From QHVT01 sp036389275 (lineage in GTDB: Bacteria; Acidobacteriota; Thermoanaerobaculia; Gp7-AA8): 64,000 nt of DNA. Made by a program: the position numbers and the translations under genes. The notes under the pieces were generated by a model that saw nothing but the letters and a program-made list of their open reading frames with translations, made no database searches and was not told where the DNA came from. The stretch spans positions 62,001 through 126,000 of the forward strand of contig DASVQE010000039.1 in the NCBI GenBank assembly GCA_036389275.1, read 5' to 3'. Of this stretch, positions 57,081 through 64,000 are shown piece by piece (within the stretch, counting starts at the first letter, position 1; every line of letters begins with the position of its first letter).

Positions 57081-58091
57081 TCAGGATGCTTTCGCCACGA
57101 CTACCGTGGCATCGTCGGTGCCGCGGCAATGGTCCCGGTAGAGAACCGCCGCGATCAGCGCCGGGTCATGTTGCATCAAGCCGGGATAATTCGCAGGACT
57201 CCAGCTTCCTGACACGCCGTCGGAGTGCAGCACCAGCACCGACTCCTCGGCCCACGGGTACGAGAACGTCTGCGTCTTGCGCATCTCGTGGCCGACGATG
57301 CCGGGCTGCGAGACGGTCCTGCGCACGTTCTCATCGGCGATGACGATGCCGGCGATGTTGCCGACTCCGCAGAAATCGATGCGCCGTTGCGACGCGTAGA
57401 TGCGGGCGATGCCGACCGCCGCGCCGCGCGTCGCGCGCAACGCGCCGTGCATCTCCTCGTAGAGGCGCGGAAGCTCGGCGTCGGCATGCGCATCGAGCAC
57501 GCGCACCGCGGCCTGCGACGCCTGCGCCGCGATCGGACCGTGCCCGAGTCCGTCGGCGACGCAGATGGTGATGGTCTCGCCCGTTTCGGCGGCGGCCCAG
57601 GTGTCGCCCGACTCCGTCTCGCGCGGCTTCGGGATGCAGACGCCGGCGGTGACGATGTTGCTGCGCGGCGCGCGGCCGCGATCGCGATCGTGGTCGGGAC
57701 GATCGGCGTCGCGCACGCGGCAGAGCACGGCCGTGCCGCGGTCGGGCAGCGAGTAGACGTCGAAGCCGCTGCCGCCGCGCGCGATCGCGCCGAGGCCGGT
57801 GCCGGGGCTGCCGGCGGTCGAGTAGCCGTCGCGCATCGCCGCCGGAACGTTGTCGATGCCGCGCCCTTTGTCGAGCGCGATGATGGTCAGCGCGCCGTCG
57901 TCCGATCCGAAGAGCATCGTCCCGCCGCCGCCGTGCTTGATGAGGTTCGTGGCGAGCTCGGTGGCGACGAGCGACGCGCGTCCCGCGGCGGTCTCGCTCA
58001 TCCGCAGCACTGCCGCGCATTCCGCCGCGGCGCGCCGCGCCACCGCGACTTCGCTGGCGTCGATCACGCCCACCGAGCGGCCGGTGCGCAT
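57081..58091 (-). CDS. RsbT-like ATPase fused to PP2C/SpoIIE-type phosphatase (RsbX-like)
   Basis: The product is about 336 residues. The N-terminal ATPase domain (about 1-130) has VATELATNLIKHGGGG, LDKGRGIDN and GSPGTGLGAIARG, and the C-terminal half (about 145-336) is a PP2C-like phosphatase with VADGLGHGPIAAQASQ, CGVGNIAGIV and LVLHSDGVSGSW as metal-binding Asp/Gly motifs. RsbX-like phosphatases reset the stressosome by removing phosphate from RsbR/RsbS. The start shares its A with the stop of rsbT (TGATG); a GTG 3 bases earlier is also possible. The fusion of both activities in one chain, next to rsbT, is notable. Confidence 0.88.
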   Translation of the reverse strand: MRTGRSVGVIDASEVAVARRAAAECAAVLRMSETAAGRASLVATELATNLIKHGGGGTMLFGSDDGALTIIALDKGRGIDNVPAAMRDGYSTAGSPGTGLGAIARGGSGFDVYSLPDRGTAVLCRVRDADRPDHDRDRGRAPRSNIVTAGVCIPKPRETESGDTWAAAETGETITICVADGLGHGPIAAQASQAAVRVLDAHADAELPRLYEEMHGALRATRGAAVGIARIYASQRRIDFCGVGNIAGIVIADENVRRTVSQPGIVGHEMRKTQTFSYPWAEESVLVLHSDGVSGSWSPANYPGLMQHDPALIAAVLYRDHCRGTDDATVVVAKAS

Positions 58092-58507
58092 CACGACGCG
58101 GCTCTCCAGCGGGTGATGGTGACGCGCGTTCCTTCGCCGGGCTTCGAGTCGATCGCGAACTCGTTGGAGAGCCGCTTCGCGCCGCCGAGGCCGAGGCCCA
58201 TGCCGGAGCCGCTGGTGAACCCGTCGCGCATCGCCTGCTGCACGTCCGCGATGCCGGGACCTTCATCGGCGAAGGTGAGGCGCAAGCCTTTGCGTGTGCC
58301 ATCCTCGAGCGCCTCGAGGCGCACCACGCCGCCGCCGCCGTAGTCGACCATGTTCCGCGCGAGCTCGCTCGCCGCGGTGACGATCTTGGTCTGATCGACC
58401 AGGCTGAAGCCGAGCTCCACCGCCCACTTGCGCACCACGTGGCGGACGCTCACCACTTCGCCCGGGCCGCGCACCGCGACCTCGTCACTCCTGGTCGTAG
58501 TCGGCAT
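58091..58507 (-). CDS. rsbT: RsbT-type serine/threonine kinase
   Basis: A 138-residue single-domain GHKL ATPase: VTAASELARNMVDYGGGG (N-box), LTFADEGPGIADVQQAM (G1) and SGSGMGLGLGGAKRLSNEF (G2). Stressosome RsbT phosphorylates RsbR and RsbS and is then released to activate a downstream partner. Its start overlaps the rsbS stop by 23 bases and its end touches the phosphatase start, so the three are coupled. Length is typical. Confidence 0.93.
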   Translation of the reverse strand: MPTTTRSDEVAVRGPGEVVSVRHVVRKWAVELGFSLVDQTKIVTAASELARNMVDYGGGGVVRLEALEDGTRKGLRLTFADEGPGIADVQQAMRDGFTSGSGMGLGLGGAKRLSNEFAIDSKPGEGTRVTITRWRAAS

Positions 58508-58904
58508 CGTCGGCGCCGGCGGCGGCGATCTCCTCCCGTTCGTGTCGCGCCGAGACTTCCTGGAGCAGAGCCATCCCGCGCTCGATGTTCAGCGCGGAGC
58601 GCACGCCTTTGAGCACGAGTCCGAGCTCGACGAGCGTGATCGCCACCGACGGCTGCATGCCGACGACCACCGTCTCCGCGTCGAGTACGTGGGCCATGGC
58701 CGCGGTATTGGCGAGCATGCGCCCGATGAACGAGTCGACGACGTCGAGAGCGGAGATGTCGATGAGCACGCCGCGGGCGCGGTGGCGGACGATCTGCGCG
58801 GTGAGATCGTCCTGCAGCGCGATGGCGGTGCGGTCGTCCATGTCGACCTGAATGGAGACGAGCAGATACCTGCCCATCTTCAGAATCGGGATGCGCTGCT
58901 CCAT
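58485..58904 (-). CDS. rsbS: RsbS-type STAS-domain stressosome protein
   Basis: The 139-residue STAS protein has the RsbS phosphorylation motif DISALDVVDSFIGRML with Ser58 in the position of the known phospho-acceptor, and VVVGMQPSVAITLVELGL downstream. The C-terminus carries an acidic tail of about 20 residues (ending DDADYDQE) beyond the usual STAS domain. It binds RsbT and forms the stressosome core with RsbR. The start is 3 bases after the rsbR stop. Confidence 0.92.
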   Translation of the reverse strand: MEQRIPILKMGRYLLVSIQVDMDDRTAIALQDDLTAQIVRHRARGVLIDISALDVVDSFIGRMLANTAAMAHVLDAETVVVGMQPSVAITLVELGLVLKGVRSALNIERGMALLQEVSARHEREEIAAAGADDADYDQE

Positions 58905-58907
58905 CGG

Positions 58908-59786
58908 CTACTCCGCCGCTTCCGCTTTGCGTGCGGTCCTGCGCGAGATGGTGAGGCCGACGCGGCGCAGCGCGACGGCGAAGGCATCGGCGAGCGTGGC
59001 TTTGGTGATGACGTCGTTGATCTCGACGCCGAGGTGCACGATGGTCTGCGCGATCTGCGGACGGATGCCGCTGATGATGCAGTCGGCGCCCATGAGGCGC
59101 GCCGCGGCCACGGTCTTGAGCAGATGCTGCGCGACCAGCGTGTCGACCACCGGCACGCCGGTGATGTCGATGATGGCGATCGACGAGCCGGTGTCCACGA
59201 TGGCCTGCAGCAGGCTCTCCATCACCACCTGCGTGCGCGCGCTGTCGAGCGTGCCGATCAGAGGCAGCGCCAGCACGCCTTCCCACAACTGCACGACCGG
59301 CGTCGAGAGCTCGAGGAGCTCCTGCTGCTGGCGGCTGATGATCTCTTCGCGGCCACGCTGATACGTATCGGTGGTGAAGAGGCCGAGCTGGTCGATGACG
59401 CGCGTGACGCCCCAAAGGCGCTCGGGCGAGGTGTCGCCGCTCGCGCGCATGGTCTCGAACAGCGGCTGCTTGAGCGAGAAGACGAAGGTGGTCGTCTCGA
59501 CGGGCGTGAAGCCCTGCCGCGCCCGCGACCGGGAGACGGTGGTGAGCAGATCGCGCACGGCCGCCCAGTCGTCGGAGCGGTTCACGTCCGTGTCCGCGCC
59601 GCCGCTCTGCAGCGCCGCCACGAAGAGGTGGAAGAACTCGCGCGCCTGCTGCTCGAGCTCACCGGCCCGCAGCAGATGATTGCGCAGCGACAGATCCTGC
59701 TGCTGCTGCCGCACCCACGCATCCACGATCTGGTCCTCGCGGCTCCGCAGCAGTTCCACTAGTCCGTCATTCTGTTTGTCCGTCAT
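58908..59786 (-). CDS. rsbR: RsbR-type stressosome sensor
   Basis: The 292-residue protein has an N-terminal all-helical RsbRD_N-like sensory domain (about 1-150, DQIVDAWVRQQQQDLSLRN...) and a C-terminal STAS domain. The STAS domain has IIDITGVPVVDT, with Thr about 216, and GIRPQIAQTIVHLG, with Thr about 248. Both match the RsbR phosphorylation sites. It is the first gene of the operon, followed by rsbS (3 bases), rsbT, the phosphatase and the hybrid kinase. The ligand or signal of the sensory domain is unknown; its helical fold differs from the globin-like domain of B. subtilis RsbR. Confidence 0.92.
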   Translation of the reverse strand: MTDKQNDGLVELLRSREDQIVDAWVRQQQQDLSLRNHLLRAGELEQQAREFFHLFVAALQSGGADTDVNRSDDWAAVRDLLTTVSRSRARQGFTPVETTTFVFSLKQPLFETMRASGDTSPERLWGVTRVIDQLGLFTTDTYQRGREEIISRQQQELLELSTPVVQLWEGVLALPLIGTLDSARTQVVMESLLQAIVDTGSSIAIIDITGVPVVDTLVAQHLLKTVAAARLMGADCIISGIRPQIAQTIVHLGVEINDVITKATLADAFAVALRRVGLTISRRTARKAEAAE

Positions 59787-59846
59787 TCCGTTCCTCCACC
59801 CGGCGCACTCGCGCGCGGTGAATCGTACTCCGCCGTCCGCCCGCCC

Positions 59847-59947
59847 GGTTCCTCGGAGTTCCTCGGTTCCTCGGTTCCTCGGAGTGGCTTAAGCCTTCTC
59901 CTACTCCGAGGAACTCCGAGGAACTCCGAGGAACCCGAGGAACTCCG
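59847..59947. repeat. Inverted repeat of TCCTCGG/CCGAGGA units upstream of the GH57 gene
   Basis: The left arm (59847-59885) consists of GGTTCCTC-GGAGTTCCTC units and the right arm (59903-59947) of the complementary CCGAGGAACTC units. They are separated by a short spacer that includes the palindrome GGCTTAAGCC (59886-59895). It sits in the 172-base divergent gap between rsbR and the GH57 gene, so it could affect either promoter. Related repeats are at 31748-31828 and 22614-22662. The rest of this gap shows no feature I can name. Confidence 0.7.
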
Positions 59948-59958
59948 ATCCACCGCAC

Positions 59959-62418
59959 ATGCGCTACGATTCGCCGCCTGTGCTCCCGACCCGCTACATC
60001 ACCATCCATGGCCACTTCTACCAGCCGCCGCGCGAGAATCCGTGGCTCGAGGCGGTGGAGACCCAGGATTCGGCCTTTCCCTACCACGACTGGAACGAGC
60101 GCATCACCGTCGAGTGCTACGAGTCGAACGCGACCGCGCGGATCATGGACGAGCACGACCACATCCGTCGCATCGTCAACAACTACGCCTCCATCAGTTT
60201 CAACTTCGGCGCCACGCTACTGAGCTGGCTGCAGTGCTGCGCGCCCGACACCTACGAAGCGATCCTCGAAGCCGACCGCATCTCGCGCGAGCGCTACTCC
60301 GGCCACGGCTGCGCGCTGGCGCAGGCGTACAACCACATCATCCTGCCGCTCGCCAACGCGCGCGACCAGCGCACGCAGGTTCGCTGGGGCGTGCGCGACT
60401 TCGAGCATCGCTTCGGACGCAAACCCGAGGGCATGTGGCTGCCGGAGACGGCGGTCGACATCGCCTCGCTCGAGGCGCTCGCGGCCGAGGGCATCGCCTT
60501 CACCATCCTCGAACCGCATCAGGGTGCGCGTTGGCGCGCTGCCGGCGAGAGCGAGTGGCAGACCACGCCGCTCGATCCCACCATTCCTTACACCTGTCAT
60601 CTTCCGTCGGGCAACAGCATCGTCATCTTCTTCTACGACGGCCCGATCTCGCGCGCGGTGGCCTTCGAGCAACTGCTCGCGCGCGGCGAGAACCTCGCGC
60701 ATCGTTTGGCCGGCGCGTTCAACGACGCGCGCACGCATGAGCAGCTCGTGAACATCGCCACCGACGGCGAGACCTACGGACATCACCACCGCTACGGCGA
60801 CATGGCCCTCGCCTACGCGCTGCAGTTCATCGAAGACGGCGAGCTGGCCACGCTCACGAATTACGGCGAGCACCTCGAGCGCAATCCGCCGGTGAACGAA
60901 GTGGAGATCGTCGAGCGCACGGCCTGGAGCTGCTCGCACGGCATCGAGCGCTGGCGCAGCGACTGCGGCTGCAACGCCGGCGGCGGCGCCGGCTGGAATC
61001 AGCAGTGGCGCATGCCGTTGCGCGACGCCCTCGACTGGCTGCGCGACCGCTCGTGCGAGATTTTCGAGGAGCATGGCGCGCGCACGCTGCGCGATCCGTG
61101 GCTCGCGCGCGACGCGTACGTCGAGGTGATCCTCGATCGCTCCGAAGGCAACGTCGACGCGTTCCTCGGCCGCCATGCCTTGCCCGATGCGGATCCGGTG
61201 ACGGTGCTCGAGTTGCTCGAGCTGCAGCGCAACGCCATGCTGATGTACACGAGCTGCGGCTGGTTCTTCAGCGACGTCAGCGGCATCGAGACCGTGCAGG
61301 TGCTGCACTACGCCGGCCGCGTCATCCAACTCGCCGAGCGCATCTCCGGCCGCGAGCTCGAGACGCCGTTTCTGGAACAGATCGCCCGCGCCACGAGCAA
61401 CCTCGCCGAGCGCGGCACGGCCCGGCAGATCTACGAGCGCGAAGTGATTCCGGCGCGCCTCGATCTCGAGCGCGTGGCCGCGCACTACGCGGTGCTCTCG
61501 CTTTTCGACACGTTCGACGACGACGCGCGCGTCTACTGCTACGAGGTGACGCGGCGCGATCTCGAGATTCACAAGGCCGGGCGCGCGCGCGTCTCCATCG
61601 GCTCGATCGAGGTGCGCTCGACGATCACGCGCGAGACGGCGTCGTTCGAGCTGGCCGCGCTGCACCTCGGCGAGACGGAGCTGACCGGCGGCGTCCGCGC
61701 CGCAGGCGATCCGGCCAGCTACGAGGCCGTCAAACGGGAGCTCGCCGCGGCCATGCAGCCCGGCGGCATCTCCACCGTCATCCGCCTGCTCGATCAGCAT
61801 TTCGGCGAGATGCCGCTGTCGGTGCGCTCGCTCTTCCGCGACGAGCAGCGGCGCATCCTGCACGAGCTCATCACCGCCACGCTGGAAGAGGCGGAGTCGG
61901 CGTTCCGCCAACTGCACGAGCGCTACGATCCGCTGATGCGCTATCACACGCGCCTCGGCGTCCCGGTGCCGAAGGTGCTGCAGACCGCCGCCGAGTTCGA
62001 TCTCAATCTGCAGATCCGGAAGCTCCTCGCACAGCCGCTGCCGCCGCCGGCCGAGATCGAGTCGCGGCTGCGCGAGGCTCGCGAGGAAAACGTCGCCCTC
62101 GACGAGGCCACGCTGCTCGCGTTCCGCCAGGCTGTCGAGCGCGCGGCGGAGCGCTTCCGCGAACGCCCTGAGGATCTCGACCGGCTGGAAGCGCTGGAGA
62201 CGATCGTGTCGGTCGTGCGCGAGGCGCAGCTCCCGGTCGATTTTCGTCGCGCGCAAAACCGCTATTACAGGATGCGCAAAACGCTCCGTCCGGCCATCGA
62301 GAGCTCGTCCGGCAACGGCGAGCGCAAGCGCTGGCTCGAGCTGTTCGACCGCCTCGGCGAAGAGCTGTCGATCACCGCCTGGTACACGAGCCCGCGACGG
62401 CTCCGCACGTTCGCGTAA
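59959..62418 (+). CDS. Glycoside hydrolase family 57-like protein with DUF3536
   Basis: The 819-residue protein starts with a GH57-type barrel (about 10-330): YITIHGHFYQPPRENPWLE, EGMWLPETAVDIASLEAL (a candidate nucleophile Glu) and NIATDGETYGHHHRYGDMAL (a candidate acid/base Asp). The C-terminal half (about 330-819) is the DUF3536 helical region. GH57 enzymes act on alpha-1,4 or alpha-1,6 glucans. It lies 11 bases before malQ, so both belong to an alpha-glucan pathway. No signal peptide, so it is cytosolic. Substrate and reaction are unproven. Confidence 0.88.
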   Translation: MRYDSPPVLPTRYITIHGHFYQPPRENPWLEAVETQDSAFPYHDWNERITVECYESNATARIMDEHDHIRRIVNNYASISFNFGATLLSWLQCCAPDTYEAILEADRISRERYSGHGCALAQAYNHIILPLANARDQRTQVRWGVRDFEHRFGRKPEGMWLPETAVDIASLEALAAEGIAFTILEPHQGARWRAAGESEWQTTPLDPTIPYTCHLPSGNSIVIFFYDGPISRAVAFEQLLARGENLAHRLAGAFNDARTHEQLVNIATDGETYGHHHRYGDMALAYALQFIEDGELATLTNYGEHLERNPPVNEVEIVERTAWSCSHGIERWRSDCGCNAGGGAGWNQQWRMPLRDALDWLRDRSCEIFEEHGARTLRDPWLARDAYVEVILDRSEGNVDAFLGRHALPDADPVTVLELLELQRNAMLMYTSCGWFFSDVSGIETVQVLHYAGRVIQLAERISGRELETPFLEQIARATSNLAERGTARQIYEREVIPARLDLERVAAHYAVLSLFDTFDDDARVYCYEVTRRDLEIHKAGRARVSIGSIEVRSTITRETASFELAALHLGETELTGGVRAAGDPASYEAVKRELAAAMQPGGISTVIRLLDQHFGEMPLSVRSLFRDEQRRILHELITATLEEAESAFRQLHERYDPLMRYHTRLGVPVPKVLQTAAEFDLNLQIRKLLAQPLPPPAEIESRLREAREENVALDEATLLAFRQAVERAAERFRERPEDLDRLEALETIVSVVREAQLPVDFRRAQNRYYRMRKTLRPAIESSSGNGERKRWLELFDRLGEELSITAWYTSPRRLRTFA

Positions 62419-62429
62419 ACTCCGCGCCG

Positions 62430-63950
62430 ATGCTCCATACCTCGGTCCATCCGCCGGGCGATCCGCACCGCGTCGCCGGCATCCTCCTGCATCCGACCTC
62501 GCTGCCGAGCATGTACGGCATCGGCGATCTCGGCGACGACGCCATCGCCTTTCTCGACTGGGCCGCCGGCGCGGCGATGAAGCTGTGGCAGGTGCTGCCG
62601 CTCAATCCTCCCGGCTACGGCTACTCGCCTTACGGCTGCCTGTCGTCGTTCGCCGGCAATCCGCTGCTGATCTCTCCGCAGCGGTTGCTGCAGGATGGTC
62701 TGCTCGAGACGAGTGACGTCGCCGCGGTGCCGCGCTTCTCCGATGTGGTGGTCGAGTTTCCGCGCGTCATCGAGTTGAAGCACGCGCTGCTGCGCACGGC
62801 GTGGCAACGCTTCGACCAGCACGGCAGCGACGAGTTGCGCGCCGCGCACGATGCGTTCGTCAACGCGCCCGAGCAGAGCGAGTGGCTCGGTGACTACGCG
62901 CTCTACATGGCGTTGAAGGATGCGGCCGGCGGCGCGGCATGGTGGCAGTGGGAAACGCCGCTCGCCCAGGCGCAGCCGAATGCGATCGCGCGTGCGCGCC
63001 GCGAGCGCGCCGGCGACGTCCGGTTCTGGAAGTTCGTGCAGTTTCTCTTCTTCCGTCAGTGGGAAGCGGTGCGCGAAGCGGCGCACGCGCGCGGCATCCG
63101 CATCATGGGCGACGTGCCGATCTACGTCGCCTGCGACAGCGCCGACGTCTGGGGCGAGCGCGAGCTCTTTCAACTCGATGAGGCCGGCCAGCCGAATGTC
63201 GTCGCCGGCGTGCCGCCCGACTACTTCAGCGCGACCGGGCAACGCTGGGGCAATCCGCTCTATCGCTGGGACGTGTTGCGCGAGAGCGGTTATCGCTGGT
63301 GGATCGCGCGCGTGCGGACGAATCTCCGCTTCGCCGACATCATCCGCCTCGATCATTTCCGCGGCTTCGCCGCTTACTGGGAGATTCCGGCGAACGAGCC
63401 GACGGCGGTGCACGGCCGCTGGATGCCGGGTCCCGGCGTGGCGCTGTTCGACGCGATCCGCGAGTCGCTCGGCGAGCTGCCGCTGGTAGCGGAGGATCTC
63501 GGATTCATCACCGAGGATGTGCATGCGCTGCGCAATGCGGTGGGATTGCCGGGCATGAAGATCCTGCAGTTCGGATTCGTGCAGGCGGACAGCCCGCACC
63601 TGCCGCATCGCTACGAGCCGCACACCGCCGCCTACACCGGCACGCACGACAACGACACCGCGCGCGGCTGGTTCGAGCACGCGAGCGACGAGGAGCGCGA
63701 GAACGCCATCGCCTACCTCGGCTGCGACGCGGAGAACATTTCCTGGGGACTCATCCGCGCGGCGTATACCTCCGTCGCGGAGATGGCGATCGTGCCTGCG
63801 CAGGACATCCTCGCCCTCGGCAGCGAGGCGCGCATGAACACGCCCGGCGCGCAGCACGACAACTGGGCCTGGCGCCTGCCGAGCGGCGCGCTGACGCTCG
63901 AGCACGCGTCGAAGTTGCGCAGGCTCGCCGAAGTCACCGGAAGGTTGTGA
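62430..63950 (+). CDS. malQ: 4-alpha-glucanotransferase
   Basis: The 506-residue GH77 enzyme has the family motifs: LHPTSLPSMYGIGDLGDDA at the N-terminus, WQVLPLNPPGYGYSPY, MGDVPIYVACDSADVW, RWGNPLYRW, IIRLDHFRGFAAYW with the nucleophile Asp, LVAEDLGFIT with the acid/base Glu, and YTGTHDNDTARGW. It transfers alpha-1,4-glucan segments between chains. It is 11 bases after the GH57 gene, so the two are co-expressed. Length is typical and the stop lies 50 bases before the window's last gene. Confidence 0.96.
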   Translation: MLHTSVHPPGDPHRVAGILLHPTSLPSMYGIGDLGDDAIAFLDWAAGAAMKLWQVLPLNPPGYGYSPYGCLSSFAGNPLLISPQRLLQDGLLETSDVAAVPRFSDVVVEFPRVIELKHALLRTAWQRFDQHGSDELRAAHDAFVNAPEQSEWLGDYALYMALKDAAGGAAWWQWETPLAQAQPNAIARARRERAGDVRFWKFVQFLFFRQWEAVREAAHARGIRIMGDVPIYVACDSADVWGERELFQLDEAGQPNVVAGVPPDYFSATGQRWGNPLYRWDVLRESGYRWWIARVRTNLRFADIIRLDHFRGFAAYWEIPANEPTAVHGRWMPGPGVALFDAIRESLGELPLVAEDLGFITEDVHALRNAVGLPGMKILQFGFVQADSPHLPHRYEPHTAAYTGTHDNDTARGWFEHASDEERENAIAYLGCDAENISWGLIRAAYTSVAEMAIVPAQDILALGSEARMNTPGAQHDNWAWRLPSGALTLEHASKLRRLAEVTGRL

Positions 63951-63969
63951 CCGCACGCGCTCGCGTCAG

Positions 63970-64000
63970 ATGCCGACCATCATCACCCATCCCGCCGTCG
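63970..64000 (+). CDS. Start of a further gene, truncated by the window end
   Basis: An ATG at 63970 opens a frame encoding MPTIITHPAV up to the window edge. The start of YdjM/DUF457-type membrane metal-dependent hydrolases often reads MPTxxTHxAV, which fits, but ten residues are too few for a firm call. Confidence 0.35.
   Translation, partial: MPTIITHPAV

Overview
This is a GC-rich (roughly two-thirds G+C) bacterial chromosome segment with dense coding, many 1-13 bp gene overlaps, and no phage, plasmid or transposase gene. The gene content is a sigma-54/NtrC-controlled MacB-type efflux operon, stressosome genes, CSLREA and DUF11 surface proteins, and a C-terminal surface module beginning 'PVVG..G..FRT'. 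Together these suggest a free-living Gram-negative bacterium of the Acidobacteriota, perhaps close to Thermoanaerobaculia. That placement is inferred from recalled family resemblance and was not computed.

Layout. 0-1.4 kb: the end of an unknown gene, a small protein and a methyltransferase. 1.5-7.0 kb: a secreted protein, an outer-membrane barrel, two YceI-like periplasmic proteins and a NarL-type two-component pair, all in one direction. 7.0-8.7 kb: a DUF3347 protein, an aldo/keto reductase and a YkgJ protein. 8.8-12.3 kb: an ECF sigma factor, its anti-sigma factor and two secreted HEAT-repeat proteins. 12.5-19.5 kb (minus): adaptor, ABC ATPase, two permeases, NtrC-type activator and sensor kinase, preceded by a good -24/-12 promoter and a palindromic upstream site. 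19.6-21.1 kb: a scrambled partial copy of a surface protein followed by the intact gene. 21.1-26.4 kb (minus): GlxA-type regulator with isochorismatase-like hydrolase, an unknown barrel with a small partner, a cupin and an amino acid permease.

26.5-49.8 kb holds parts for the reductive breakdown of uracil and thymine: an NCS1 permease, a PreA-like dehydrogenase without its iron-sulfur tail, dihydropyrimidinase, beta-ureidopropionase, a class III aminotransferase and (methyl)malonate-semialdehyde dehydrogenase, with a glutamate dehydrogenase nearby. Uptake and first-step genes are separated from the later steps by an 11-kb gene for a 3,694-residue secreted protein with 16 tandem cadherin/VCBS-like repeats. 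A threonine aldolase and a chorismatase-like gene lie among them on the other strand.

49.9-55.3 kb: a large membrane protein, a small disordered protein, a YfiT-like protein, a double GNAT acetyltransferase, trpF and a receiver protein; a 245-bp tandem duplication spans the GNAT/trpF junction. 55.3-59.8 kb (minus): a stressosome operon (RsbR, RsbS, RsbT, RsbT-phosphatase fusion, RsbT-histidine kinase-receiver fusion). 60-64 kb: a GH57/DUF3536 protein, 4-alpha-glucanotransferase, and the first codons of a further gene.

Two families of intergenic inverted repeats recur. One is a 98-bp palindrome (two full copies and one truncated); two unrelated genes end inside copies of it. The other is built from runs of TCCTCGG/CCGAGGA. 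No stretch longer than 300 bases lacks an annotated feature; the longest gene-poor stretch (19,523-19,921) holds a promoter, activator sites and a gene remnant. I recognised no tRNA, rRNA or CRISPR array.
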